Position numbers and translations under genes: made by a program. The notes beneath the pieces are model-generated. The model worked only from the letters and a program-made list of their open reading frames with translations, was not told the origin of the DNA and searched no databases. A DNA stretch of 47,805 nucleotides. Source: Chromatiales bacterium (ex Bugula neritina AB1). Its GTDB lineage: Bacteria > Pseudomonadota > Gammaproteobacteria > Granulosicoccales > Granulosicoccaceae. Position 1 is the first letter of the stretch. The number at the start of each line of letters is the position of its first letter. The stretch spans positions 1 to 47,805 of the forward strand of contig MDLA01000167.1 in NCBI GenBank assembly GCA_001730015.1, written 5' to 3'. Positions 7,964 through 17,525 of the stretch are shown piece after piece.

Positions 7964-8755
7964 ATGACAATCATAAAAAATTATCATACGCACACGTACC
8001 GCTGTAAGCATGCCACCGAAGATGTTACGCAGTATTGTCAGGCAGCCATTGAGCAGGGCCTGCAGGTGCTGGGCATTTCAGACCACACGGCACTGCCGGA
8101 TGATCGCTGGCCGAATATCCGCATGCCGTACAGCGAGCTGCCAAACTACTCTACAGCAATAGACTCGGCTATTGACTCATTCAACAACCTGAAAATTCTC
8201 AAAGGCGCTGAATGCGAGTACGCACCTGAATATCACAGCTATTTCAAAGAAGAGCTACTGGGAGACCTGAATTTCGATTACCTGATAGGCGCTGCTCATT
8301 ATTTCCCGCAGAATGGAAATTGGACGGGCACCTACGGCGGTGCCAATACCGTCACCGGCCTGCGTGCGTATACAGACTATTTTATTGAATCCATGCAATC
8401 AGGCTTGTTTGCGTTCATGGCTCATCCGGATTTGTTCGGCAATTGTTATCACCGCTGGGACAGCAACACCATAGAAGCATCGCGAGATATATTCAGCGCG
8501 GCTGAATCACTGCAAATGCCGCTTGAAATTAACGGCTACGGTTTGCGTAAACCGAAAATAACCACAGACGATGGAGTCAGATGCATGTATCCCTGGCTGC
8601 CGTTCTGGGAGCTTGCGAGCGAGTACAATATTCTGGCAATAGCCAATTCCGACGCGCACCGACCACAGGATGTCAGCAGCAATATCGCTGAAGCGACTGA
8701 TATTGGCGTTAAGTTCGGGCTGACCTTTGCCGATCTGAGCTACCTTGAAAATTGA
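7964..8755 (+). CDS. PHP-domain phosphatase, histidinol-phosphatase-like
   Basis: The 263-residue protein carries the four PHP motifs: YHTHT at the N-terminus, GISDHTAL near residue 45, GAECEY plus GAAHYF in the middle, and AHPDLF and ANSDAH in the C-terminal half. These bind a trinuclear metal centre. Size and order fit the HisK/HisJ class of histidinol-phosphate phosphatases, which finish histidinol synthesis. With no his genes nearby, a different phosphoester substrate is equally possible. The chosen start is ATG 7964. It is convergent with the giant secreted protein gene, with a hairpin between them. Confidence 0.75.
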   Translation: MTIIKNYHTHTYRCKHATEDVTQYCQAAIEQGLQVLGISDHTALPDDRWPNIRMPYSELPNYSTAIDSAIDSFNNLKILKGAECEYAPEYHSYFKEELLGDLNFDYLIGAAHYFPQNGNWTGTYGGANTVTGLRAYTDYFIESMQSGLFAFMAHPDLFGNCYHRWDSNTIEASRDIFSAAESLQMPLEINGYGLRKPKITTDDGVRCMYPWLPFWELASEYNILAIANSDAHRPQDVSSNIAEATDIGVKFGLTFADLSYLEN

Positions 8756-8779
8756 GTTAGCCTTGCATAGTGTCGATCA

Positions 8780-8802
8780 GCGTGCCGCCGCAGCGGGCAC
8801 GC
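8780..8802. terminator. GC-rich hairpin between convergent genes
   Basis: GCGTGCC (8780-8786) pairs with GGCACGC (8796-8802) and is followed by TTTC on the plus strand. It lies between the 3' ends of the PHP gene and the giant minus-strand gene. Confidence 0.55.
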
Positions 8803-8849
8803 TTTCACTACAGATGCTTTAAGCTATAGATAAAGAGCAACAGCCCCGG

Positions 8850-11800
8850 CTACTGCGACGCACCTGAACTGATCCATTCACGTATCGCATCGACCGTGGC
8901 AGTATCAAGTGGCTTGCCACGAAATGGCATTTGCGACCCAACCCGATGCGTCCCCTCAAGCTTTTGGATAATCAGGCTGTTGTCCGGTTCACCGGGAGTT
9001 ACCCGGTTTAATTCCGGTTCATTAAGACTTGGCGTGTTCACCAGCGAATTATAGGAACCCTCTGACGATGCCAGGTTCATGATCCCCGGCAGAGTCGAGC
9101 CACTGCCGGTATGGCATCCCGAGCAAACCGGTGAAAACACCTTGGCTTGTATATCATCCAGCGACCCGGCAACAGTCAACGTTGGTTTTTCGTTACTTAA
9201 CTGCGATCGGATTTCACCATCGGGGTTTGCTACCGACTGCACAGTGACATACGTCTGACCAGCATTAAACGCCGCGATCTGTGCCGCGGTTAGCACAGTA
9301 TTTTCAGGAACAGCATAGGTGTTTGTATCGATCTCGACCAGGGCGACAATTATCGCTCCGCTTTGACCGCTTCCACCTTCGCGTATCACAGCACCGGTGG
9401 CATCGTTTACGGTGTGAGTCACCTGACCGGTCAATTCCCCGGTAACGGAATTCAACGCTATGCTGGTAGACCCCGCTGCCCGGGTTGCCACCGGAGGTAT
9501 TGTTTGAGTCCCGTCCAGTGCGCTGGCAATTGTCAATGCAAAGGACGCATTAGACGAAGGGCCATTGCTCACGCTGCTGGCTACAAATGACGGATTATTA
9601 CTGGGCACTGTTGGCGTAGCGGGATTGTTGCCCCCGTTGCTGTTGTCCACAGGGTCAGTCGGCGAAGTGGTGGTGACACTGCCGCCACCGCCCCCACAAG
9701 CTGTCAGCACCAGCGCAGACCCGACCAATACAAAACGCAGTAGAAGCTGTACCCGCCATAGTTTCCTATAGCCCGACAGCAGCAGCAAACCGATCAGCGA
9801 CCACAGTCCGAATGGCCCCCCGCCATTTCCACCACCGCCACTTTCAGCCGCCTGCATCACCGGCTCATCATTTTGCACAGTAGACAGTCTGTAGGATAAC
9901 TTTCCTAAGGTATTGCCGGTATTCGGATGATAATCAATCACGTCACCGTTCACCGCCGTGTTGTCTCCGCGAAGTAACAGATCTACTTCAGCCGGGCTAC
10001 CAATGACACTTCTGGGAATACTCAGCTCTCCTATATTTCCGGCAATAGCGACAGTCATAAGCCCTGCACTTTGCCACGACCACTGATTCTGCGTGCTGCC
10101 GGTATAGCGATTCAGATCTATACCCTCCAGCAGATACTCGGCCCCTACGCTCAGTTCACTATCGAATCCTTTGAAACCCGTTGCTGGATTCTGATCGGTA
10201 TCGATATATATTCCGTAGCCCCAGCTGTCTGTCACTGGTTCCCAGCTCTCATACGCCATGTACAGATTGTTACTGTCATCGAGAACCCTGAAACTGCGCC
10301 AGTCGATGGTATTCAACCCGGATACATCATTCGCATCTTCGCCACCTAAAACCGAGTCTGTCGGCCATTCGGCAATGGAACCGTCCAGCGCGATCGTCAC
10401 CGGGGTCGGCGTTGTCGGAGGGGTGGGGGTGGTAGTCGGTGGTACTGTGGAGTAAGTAAAACTCCGGTCCGCCAGACTTGCCGCTGTATTGCTCGCTTTA
10501 TCAGGGTAATAGTCTGTCACGGTGCCTCCGACTGCTTCGTTATTTCCAGCGAAAAACAGATTTATGGCAGTCGGGTTACCCAATACCGCCCGGGAAATCT
10601 GCTGCTCTGTCCCGGTGCCCGATATCTTCGGATCCATTGCACCTGCTTCAATCCACTCCCAGTTATTTCCGCCCCCGGTGTAGCGATGAATGACTCTATC
10701 CTCCAGCAGGTAGTCCACACCAATAGACAGCTCACTATCGAAACCTTTGAATCCTGTTCCGGGGTTTTGATCCGTATCGAGCATGATACCGTTACCCCAG
10801 GAGATCACCGCTGCTTCGTCATTGCGCCAGCCAATATAGAAATTAGCGGCATCATGCGCCATCCATCCTTCACGCCAGTCAATGGTATTGCCTGTACCAG
10901 ACGCATCATCTGCATCGGCGCCGAATGAATCCAGCGACGACCAGTCCGCGAGGTTGCCATCAACGGTTATTGTTGCCGGGTTATAGATTACCTGTGGAGG
11001 TAAACTCGGCGAAGGCGTTGCTGGCCCTTCTGGTTCCGGTGTCACGGCCTCTGTACCCAGATAATACTCAAAACTTCTGTCTGCCAGCGGAGCGGTTGTA
11101 TTACCGGCTGCATCAGGATAAAAATCCACAGCGGTACCGTTCACCGCTTCATTATCAGCGAACAAAAACAGACGCAGGCTGGTCGGATTTCCGATTGAGT
11201 CTCTCGGTACGTGCATCTCAAGCGAATTCGGACCAAGAGCCGCCACCAGCGATACCCCTGGCTCCCATGTAAAATCGTTGCCGGTACCGGAGTAGCGGTG
11301 CAGCGTACTGCCTTCGATCATATAATCCACACCAATTGGCAACTCGCTTGAAAACCCTTTAAACCCGGTTGCCGGATTCGAGTCTGTGTCCAGCTGCAGG
11401 CTATAGCCCCAGGAAAATTGTGCCGCATCAGGCGCATGATTATCGTAGCGCACGTGAAGGTTGTCATCGTCATGCGCTAGCCAGACAGTCGCAAAGTCAA
11501 GTACATTGCCTGCGCCACTAACATCATTCGCATCGCTGGCATAAGCGGGAATGCCATTCCAGTCTAAGAAATTGCCATCGACCAAAATACTGTTGTTCGG
11601 ATTGCTTGGCGCAGTATTCGTCGGTGTTGTCGGCGGGTTGGTTGTTTCGTTCGGTACATTAGGCTGTGGATCGGAATTATCTCCAATCCCGTCTCCATCA
11701 CTATCTCCACTCTCCAGAGGATCATACGGAAAGGCATCGTTTATATCTTCAACCCCATCGTTGTCGTCATCCGGATCGACGTCATCGCTGATACCATCGC

Positions 11801-14800
11801 CATCGAAATCGTTGATCGAACTTGCCGCTGCTTCTGAACCGTCTATCTGCAATAAATAACTGGCTAAATCATCAAGCTCATTGCTACTCAACGATTGGAC
11901 ATCAAAATTCATCCCGCTGGTATGGGCTAACACAGCTTGTTGAACGGTTAACGCAGAACCATCGTGCAGATACGGTGCCCCGTGCCATAATCCGCGTAAG
12001 GTTGGTGTATCGTGGCCCCCGTCAAGCAGAACCTGGCCCAGACGTCCACCAGTATCACCGTCCACGGTACCGATATTATGACCAACCGCTGACGGGCTGT
12101 CCGTAAATGCCGTGCCACTGTGGCAAAGGGCACAATCAGCGGTGCGGAAAATCTCTTTGCCTCGCAGGCCTGCAGACGTCAGGTTGCCACTGGCGTTGCG
12201 GAAAGGACTGCTGTGGAACGTTGTCAGTGTGGCGGCATAGGCGGCCAGCGCATCCAGATCGGAGCTTCGACCCGCTTTTGGCGTCGATGAATCCAGCGGC
12301 GCCGAGCTGTCGGTGAAATCGGTGTCGGTGAGTAGACCGGTACCATCGAAGATCTCGCGGATATCATTTTCGAAATCGTGGAACTCATCGAAATTGGCCG
12401 ACCAGTGTACGTTGCCCTGTCCGGTCCCTGCTCGACCACGCAAATCTATGGTGTTGCGCAGCCCTTCTCCGGCATCGCTGAAATCCCAGACGCGGCCATC
12501 GTGTCCTGCATCATCGTGGCAGGCTGCACAGCTGATGTATTCCTGCGAGGCCAGACGTGTATCTTTGGAATCGTGGAACAGGCGCTTACCGAGAAGCACG
12601 GTGGCGTTGAGTGCTTCATCGCTGACGGTCGAAACCGTACCGATTAAATTTAGATTACCACCCGTGGTCCCCATCAATTCAGAGGCATCGATCATACTGA
12701 CGCTGCGCGACAAATAGTTATGAACATAAACCCGGTTGCCGTCAGGCGAGACTACCAGGCCCTGCGGGGCAAAGCCCACCTCAACAGACGATACAATCGA
12801 ATTGCTGTAGAAGTCGATTACCTTAACCGTGCGGCTCCCCTCATGCGCAGAGAACAGATAATTACCGGTAGGCCCGAATGCTACGGCAACCGGGTGACTA
12901 AGGTTGTCGAAGTGAAACCGCCGGGCAGTCTGCTCGCTGTTGGTATTTAAATCCAGCCGGGATAACATGCCCCGTACCAGCATATCGTGCTCGCGGCGAT
13001 TGCCATCACGCATAGAACCGCGATAAATATTATCAACCTTAGTCGGAATAACCGCGTAAAAACCACTGGGCGACATTGCCGGCGAACGCAAATAATTCGG
13101 TATTCCACGCGCCTCTATTTCTGTATCTATATCACTGGCCGGCTCGTTGTACGGCAGATCAATGGTGCGGTTGATGGTCATATCGGCAGGATTTATAACA
13201 ACAACCTGACCACCCGAAGCTGCTGGCGTACGGGTGCTTTCACTGGCCGCTGGCAGACTGATAAAACGCGGTGCATAGAGACTGCTGCCATCGGCACTCA
13301 AACCCAGCTCTCGCGGAGAAGAATCGACGTCTACTTCGCCGACAATCTGGCTGGTTGCGAAATTGACTTTCAATACTTTGCCAGTCGCTTCGAGAGCTAT
13401 ATAGGCAAATTGCTTACTTGCATCGAAAACCATGCCGTGGGGCCTGGAGGCTCTGGGTAACTGCAAACTACCGACCACCGCCAGGTTGTTGGTATCTACC
13501 CTGGAGACAGTCGCCTCGCCCTTATTTACTACACATAGAATTCCCGGACTATCGAGCGCCAGGCTGCGCGGATCATCACCGACGGGGATTTCAGCAAGTA
13601 CATTGCCGGTGGCAGCAAGTATCACCGTAACCGAATCGTTATCCGGATTCACCACATAAACGCGATCACCATCATCGCGCTCTTCATAGACGATATCCAT
13701 TGAAGAGACCGGCTTTGTATTCTCCAGTGCATCATGCACTCGAATATATACGGTTTCCTGCGTACTGCCCTGATCATCGGTGGCGGTAACGGTTGCCTGG
13801 TAGCGCCCGGGATCGGCATAGGTATGGGTAATCGTATCCGAACTGGTAGTCTCTTTCGGAGCGCCGTCGCCAAAGTCCCATTCGTATGTCACATCGTTGA
13901 CGGAACGTAAATCAACGGTGAAGGATGTTTGCGAGCCTGCTGCCACCGGCGGAGCTGAAACCGACACGATATCAACTACCCGTGGCGGCGCATCGTTGAT
14001 ATAGACCGAGTAACGGTTACGATGGGCAATAAACATATCCATATTGCCGTCACCATTGATATCGACAATGCGGGCATCCCACGAATCAGCGTTGGCCCAC
14101 GCCGGTGCAACGAACGTGGTGAAGGTACCCAGCGTTCCGCCCTGGTCGCCACCCATGTTCAATACCACTTCCGTGCGATGGCCTTCAGACGACGTAGAAA
14201 AGCCACCAAAGTTACGCATCATTGAAGACAATACGTAGTCTATATCACCATCGCCATCGATATCACGCATGTGCGACCAACTGTGCTTTCTGTTGCCGCG
14301 CAGCATGGCCGCATCCTGTCTGACTGTGTATAGAGGAATTCCATTGGCATCGAATTCGCCCGTAGACATCTCGGCCAGCGGCGCCGGGTTGGAGTACTGA
14401 CGATAATCGTATATACCATCTCCGTTAAAATCCGCTGCGCCGAACACATAGGCAAAATTATCCGGGTTGCGGAACTGCGAACGTCGGCCAGAGCTAAAAT
14501 TACCGCTACCGTCGTTGTAGTAAACATAGAGAATTAAATCTGACTCTATATAAACAATATCGACATCACCGTCGCCCTCGACATCATCGAGTAATGCCTG
14601 ATGACCGCGTCGGTGTCCACCACCCGCCAACGGCCCCAGGCGGCTGCTTTCATCGGTGAAATTGCCGTTCCCGTCATTTACCAGCAGCCGATTGCTGGCT
14701 TGTTCCGCCTGTATAATAAACAGGTCAGCTGCACCGTCTCCAGTGACATCGCCGGATTCGATAACGAGTATATTGCTTGCGCCACTGAGCCCCCCTCCGG

Positions 14801-15287
14801 AATCAAAACCCTGCCACTCTCCATTATTATCGTTACCCAGATTCATGAACAGGTACGGTGAATCTCCGCGTCTGCCGAAAACTATATCGGTAAATCCATC
14901 GTTGTTGGCATCGAACGCCTCGCCATAGTTTGAGTTGCTGGCGGCACTGGCATTCGGCATGAAGTCTCCGGTACGATTAACCAGTACACCCCCTTCGTTC
15001 ATCAGCAATACGGGCGATCTGCCAGAGCGACTGATGATAATATCTTCAACGCCATCGCCATCAAAATCGCCAAGATCCGTTGCCTTAACTGCGCTATCGT
15101 TGGATAAACCGCTGATATGATCTGCAGTGCGATCAGAAAAATCCTGCGCCAATGCCGAACTGGCCACCCCGAGCCCCAGCAGAGACATTGTCAGAAGCAA
15201 TGCTCGCGGCAGTGACACCTTAAGCGGCTTAACAGCCGCGCTGGTCAGGAAGAACGGCATCGATCTTAGCTGAAGCCAAAATTTCAT
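8850..15287 (-). CDS. Giant secreted protein: FG-GAP, PKD, YVTN propeller, diheme peroxidase-like, DOMON-like repeats, GlyGly-CTERM, then lipobox, CHRD and cytochrome c
   Basis: At 2145 residues this is the largest gene in the window. In order: signal peptide (cleavage after about 47, ASSALA-Q); FG-GAP/VCBS repeats with DFDGDG-type calcium loops (50-435); a PKD domain (440-520, YEWDFGDG); a YVTN-type beta propeller (525-885); a cytochrome c peroxidase-like region with CAACH and CALCH haem motifs (890-1190); a thrombospondin type 3-like Asp-rich stretch; three related modules of about 150 residues, each with W-Y-LDTD-NPATGFKGF and SIGVDY-like blocks (DOMON or CBM9-like); a Gly-rich, hydrophobic, basic GlyGly-CTERM-like tail (about 1800-1845); a lipoprotein signal ending LTAC at C1864; a CHRD domain; and a third haem motif (CSGCH). 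A sorting tail followed directly by a lipobox implies two former genes joined in frame. Probable role: extracellular electron transfer or oxidation; substrate unknown. Confidence 0.85.
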   Translation of the reverse strand: MKFWLQLRSMPFFLTSAAVKPLKVSLPRALLLTMSLLGLGVASSALAQDFSDRTADHISGLSNDSAVKATDLGDFDGDGVEDIIISRSGRSPVLLMNEGGVLVNRTGDFMPNASAASNSNYGEAFDANNDGFTDIVFGRRGDSPYLFMNLGNDNNGEWQGFDSGGGLSGASNILVIESGDVTGDGAADLFIIQAEQASNRLLVNDGNGNFTDESSRLGPLAGGGHRRGHQALLDDVEGDGDVDIVYIESDLILYVYYNDGSGNFSSGRRSQFRNPDNFAYVFGAADFNGDGIYDYRQYSNPAPLAEMSTGEFDANGIPLYTVRQDAAMLRGNRKHSWSHMRDIDGDGDIDYVLSSMMRNFGGFSTSSEGHRTEVVLNMGGDQGGTLGTFTTFVAPAWANADSWDARIVDINGDGNMDMFIAHRNRYSVYINDAPPRVVDIVSVSAPPVAAGSQTSFTVDLRSVNDVTYEWDFGDGAPKETTSSDTITHTYADPGRYQATVTATDDQGSTQETVYIRVHDALENTKPVSSMDIVYEERDDGDRVYVVNPDNDSVTVILAATGNVLAEIPVGDDPRSLALDSPGILCVVNKGEATVSRVDTNNLAVVGSLQLPRASRPHGMVFDASKQFAYIALEATGKVLKVNFATSQIVGEVDVDSSPRELGLSADGSSLYAPRFISLPAASESTRTPAASGGQVVVINPADMTINRTIDLPYNEPASDIDTEIEARGIPNYLRSPAMSPSGFYAVIPTKVDNIYRGSMRDGNRREHDMLVRGMLSRLDLNTNSEQTARRFHFDNLSHPVAVAFGPTGNYLFSAHEGSRTVKVIDFYSNSIVSSVEVGFAPQGLVVSPDGNRVYVHNYLSRSVSMIDASELMGTTGGNLNLIGTVSTVSDEALNATVLLGKRLFHDSKDTRLASQEYISCAACHDDAGHDGRVWDFSDAGEGLRNTIDLRGRAGTGQGNVHWSANFDEFHDFENDIREIFDGTGLLTDTDFTDSSAPLDSSTPKAGRSSDLDALAAYAATLTTFHSSPFRNASGNLTSAGLRGKEIFRTADCALCHSGTAFTDSPSAVGHNIGTVDGDTGGRLGQVLLDGGHDTPTLRGLWHGAPYLHDGSALTVQQAVLAHTSGMNFDVQSLSSNELDDLASYLLQIDGSEAAASSINDFDGDGISDDVDPDDDNDGVEDINDAFPYDPLESGDSDGDGIGDNSDPQPNVPNETTNPPTTPTNTAPSNPNNSILVDGNFLDWNGIPAYASDANDVSGAGNVLDFATVWLAHDDDNLHVRYDNHAPDAAQFSWGYSLQLDTDSNPATGFKGFSSELPIGVDYMIEGSTLHRYSGTGNDFTWEPGVSLVAALGPNSLEMHVPRDSIGNPTSLRLFLFADNEAVNGTAVDFYPDAAGNTTAPLADRSFEYYLGTEAVTPEPEGPATPSPSLPPQVIYNPATITVDGNLADWSSLDSFGADADDASGTGNTIDWREGWMAHDAANFYIGWRNDEAAVISWGNGIMLDTDQNPGTGFKGFDSELSIGVDYLLEDRVIHRYTGGGNNWEWIEAGAMDPKISGTGTEQQISRAVLGNPTAINLFFAGNNEAVGGTVTDYYPDKASNTAASLADRSFTYSTVPPTTTPTPPTTPTPVTIALDGSIAEWPTDSVLGGEDANDVSGLNTIDWRSFRVLDDSNNLYMAYESWEPVTDSWGYGIYIDTDQNPATGFKGFDSELSVGAEYLLEGIDLNRYTGSTQNQWSWQSAGLMTVAIAGNIGELSIPRSVIGSPAEVDLLLRGDNTAVNGDVIDYHPNTGNTLGKLSYRLSTVQNDEPVMQAAESGGGGNGGGPFGLWSLIGLLLLSGYRKLWRVQLLLRFVLVGSALVLTACGGGGGSVTTTSPTDPVDNSNGGNNPATPTVPSNNPSFVASSVSNGPSSNASFALTIASALDGTQTIPPVATRAAGSTSIALNSVTGELTGQVTHTVNDATGAVIREGGSGQSGAIIVALVEIDTNTYAVPENTVLTAAQIAAFNAGQTYVTVQSVANPDGEIRSQLSNEKPTLTVAGSLDDIQAKVFSPVCSGCHTGSGSTLPGIMNLASSEGSYNSLVNTPSLNEPELNRVTPGEPDNSLIIQKLEGTHRVGSQMPFRGKPLDTATVDAIREWISSGASQ

Positions 15288-15549
15288 TTTTTATCAACCA
15301 CGTTACGTATTTATTTATAGCCGCCTGCAGTGAATTAGAAATTCACACACCCGACTGTTACATCGTCCTGACAGGAAATCCCGGCTGGCACCGGCCAGAC
15401 ATATTGAATCGAACAGCCAGTGCAATATTCAAACCTGCCGCATCCTGACGGAATCTCAAAATACGAAAATGAGCAGATAGATTAAGGATGTCTGAGCATC
15501 GGAACGACGAATTGCTTAGTAATTCCATCCACCCTTGGCACGCAACAAG

Positions 15550-15852
15550 CTAACCGAATGGACCCCGACCGCCGCGACCATGCTGATTGCGGCGTATTCC
15601 GGGAGTTGCTGCAGAGCGAGTGGAATCGGCAGTAGACGGGTTACTCTCAAAACCCACACCATGCGACTGCAGCGGTGCGGGAAAACCAGCGTCAGGATCT
15701 GCAACAATAGTGAGTGTTATTCGGGTTTCGCTGTTTAACCGCTTATGGCCGACCACCTCTGTGACCTCCTGGCCGGTTTCCTCGCACTTCTCCATGCTCT
15801 GTTTTATTTGATGGATCAGGCGTACGACAAACTGCATTTGCACCGGTGTCAA
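15550..15852 (-). CDS. Small unknown protein behind a LexA box (SOS-regulated)
   Basis: This is an open frame of 100 codons. I place the start at a TTG (15852) because AGGAGAG lies six bases upstream; an internal ATG twelve bases further in (MQFVVRLIHQ) is the alternative. The N-terminal half is a predicted amphipathic helix (FVVRLIHQIKQSMEKCEETG). The C-terminal half is Ser/Gly/Arg-rich and probably disordered, ending RGGRGPFG. I recognise no family. The perfect LexA operator 27 bp upstream of the start, overlapping the probable promoter, is the main evidence that this is a real gene and that it responds to DNA damage. It is 263 bp upstream of the giant secreted protein gene on the same strand; that gap holds no other gene that I can see. 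Confidence 0.55.
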   Translation of the reverse strand: MTPVQMQFVVRLIHQIKQSMEKCEETGQEVTEVVGHKRLNSETRITLTIVADPDAGFPAPLQSHGVGFESNPSTADSTRSAATPGIRRNQHGRGGRGPFG

Positions 15853-15878
15853 TTCACTCTCCTGCAACAGGCATATAG

Positions 15879-15898
15879 TACTGTTTATTTGTACAGTA
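15879..15898 (-). promoter_or_regulatory. LexA (SOS) box
   Basis: The 20 bp read TACTGT-N8-ACAGTA, a perfect palindromic match at all fixed positions to the gammaproteobacterial LexA consensus CTGT-N8-ACAG with its outer TA pairs. On the minus strand it is followed at once by TACTATATG, a plausible -10 element, then AGGAGAG and the TTG start of the small gene ending at 15550. Bound LexA would cover this promoter. Confidence 0.8.
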
Positions 15899-15958
15899 TA
15901 TCGTCACCACCCACTTGCAGCAAGCAGTTCTTTCAGCCGCACAGTTGAGGTGAAATTA

Positions 15959-16966
15959 TCAACCCGTCAAATACTCTGAATTCACGCAGTTGCGCAACAC
16001 CCCTTTAGTTAAAAACTGTGCCGCCCCCTGCCCTCCCAGAAATCGCATGTCGTACATACTCTCTGTGCTGTAAAAAGCTGAATGCGGTGTAAGCAACAGA
16101 CGGTGGTCGATCCAGCTTTCCTGTGCAGACCAAGCCCGCAGCAACGGGTGAGACTTGTCAACCGGTTTCTCCTCCGGCAATACATCGAGCGCCGCCGCCT
16201 GGAGTTGATCAGTTTTTAGAGCGTGATACAGGGCGTCCAAATCAATGACCGGGCCACGGGCGGTATTAATGAGCATGAGATTGGGCTTACTGCTGGCGAG
16301 AACTTCGGCGTTTATCAGCTTATCGGTTTCGCGACTCAGCGGTACATGAATACTAACTGCATCACACTGGCTGAACAGATACTGCAGATCGTCCACCCGG
16401 CGCACGCCCAGTGCTTTGTCTCTGCCGTTTTCCACGTGCGGATCGAAAAAGCACACATCCATGCCGAATGCTTTGGCCCTCAATGCGGTTGCCATACCGA
16501 TACGGCCGAGGCCAACAATACCAAAGGTGCTTGTCGATAACCGTCTGGTTGGTTTGTAGCGGATTGGCAGCCAGTTATCATCCGGCGCTTTTTGCAATTC
16601 ACGGCTGTGGTAGGTAATGCCTCGTACCAGAGACAGGTACATCGCAATGGCGTGATCGGCCACTTCCATGGTGCCATAATCAGGAACGTTGCACACCGGG
16701 ATACCCGCGGCCGCCCAGGCTTTTATATCGATGTTGTCGTAACCTACCTTCGGCGTAACAAATATTTTGCAGTTTTTCGCCTGACTGCGGTAGCGCTCCG
16801 GTACATCGGTCAGCGAGACAATCGCATCGCAGGATAACCACTGATCCTGTGTAATTTCCTCAAGAGAAGCTGCCAGAACAGCCTCACACTGATCACCCGC
16901 ACTTTCGTGCTCAATGTGGTGATCATCAGTCCACCGCAGCGGGGCCCATAGAATTTTGTAGGTCAT
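15959..16966 (-). CDS. D-2-hydroxyacid dehydrogenase (NAD-dependent, SerA/CtBP-like)
   Basis: The 335-residue protein has the two-part fold of the D-isomer-specific 2-hydroxyacid dehydrogenases. The NAD-binding motif is GIVGLGRIGMA near 150, with FFDP as the acidic strand end. The catalytic Arg lies in NTARGPVID, the Glu in LPEEKP, and the His in LLTPHSAF near 310. It interconverts a 2-oxo acid and the D-hydroxy acid. Which acid is not readable; phosphoglycerate, glyoxylate/hydroxypyruvate or phosphite (PtxD-like) activities exist in the family. It ends just upstream of the LexA box and small SOS gene, on the same strand, and appears monocistronic. Confidence 0.85.
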   Translation of the reverse strand: MTYKILWAPLRWTDDHHIEHESAGDQCEAVLAASLEEITQDQWLSCDAIVSLTDVPERYRSQAKNCKIFVTPKVGYDNIDIKAWAAAGIPVCNVPDYGTMEVADHAIAMYLSLVRGITYHSRELQKAPDDNWLPIRYKPTRRLSTSTFGIVGLGRIGMATALRAKAFGMDVCFFDPHVENGRDKALGVRRVDDLQYLFSQCDAVSIHVPLSRETDKLINAEVLASSKPNLMLINTARGPVIDLDALYHALKTDQLQAAALDVLPEEKPVDKSHPLLRAWSAQESWIDHRLLLTPHSAFYSTESMYDMRFLGGQGAAQFLTKGVLRNCVNSEYLTG

Positions 16967-17140
16967 CGACAGCCTTCAATGTGAACATACAGGGAAAATA
17001 GCATCCGGCAACAGCTGAATTAGAGATTGCAATCCGAGAGTGCACTATACAGACAATATCGATTCAACTATTTCACATTTTGTCCGATAACCTGCTTCGA
17101 CAATTTGAATAGTAAAAACGTGCCCTGGGGAGCAACGTCA

Positions 17141-17362
17141 ATGAATTTTCACCTGAAACCTGAAGACGACAAATTTACAAGAAAAGCACGCATGGCACAA
17201 AAGAAGAACCATATCGACGCCAGCCACATTTCAATAGCCGCGTCACAAAACCCGTGGCAGGGAAAATATGACCGCAGAACCGTTTTTCGTGATTGCGGTA
17301 TTGAATTTTCAGTACCGTCAGTGCCAATAGCGGCGAATGATCGAGATAAAGGTAACAAATAA
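17141..17362 (+). CDS. Small hypothetical protein
   Basis: A 73-residue frame beginning MNFHLKPEDDK at ATG 17141, eight bases after GGGGAG. It is rich in Lys, Arg, Asp and His and has no signal peptide or membrane segment. The frame stays open upstream to 17027, but the ribosome site favours the ATG. No family is recognised. The initiation signal and polar composition make it plausible; the lack of neighbours with a related role leaves it uncertain. Confidence 0.4.
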   Translation: MNFHLKPEDDKFTRKARMAQKKNHIDASHISIAASQNPWQGKYDRRTVFRDCGIEFSVPSVPIAANDRDKGNK

Positions 17363-17525
17363 AAAGCGCTACACGCCATTAGAGCAACAAGAGCCACTCA
17401 AAAACAGCTGAAAGCAACCGGACGCGGAAAGCTTCGCGCCCGGCCGGATAACTGCACTATGTTCTTCCCATGCCGTCAACCTGTATATTTAAACAGAGAA
17501 ATATGCAGTCGATAATTTTCTGTAT

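Noticed and set aside
12987..13460. Plus-strand frames inside the giant secreted protein gene
   Set aside because: The minus-strand domains (PKD, YVTN, haem sites) are clear, so these are shadows.
15959..16966. Phosphite dehydrogenase (PtxD) linked to the phosphonate locus
   Set aside because: The motifs are common to the whole D-2-hydroxyacid dehydrogenase family and the phn genes are 12 kb away.
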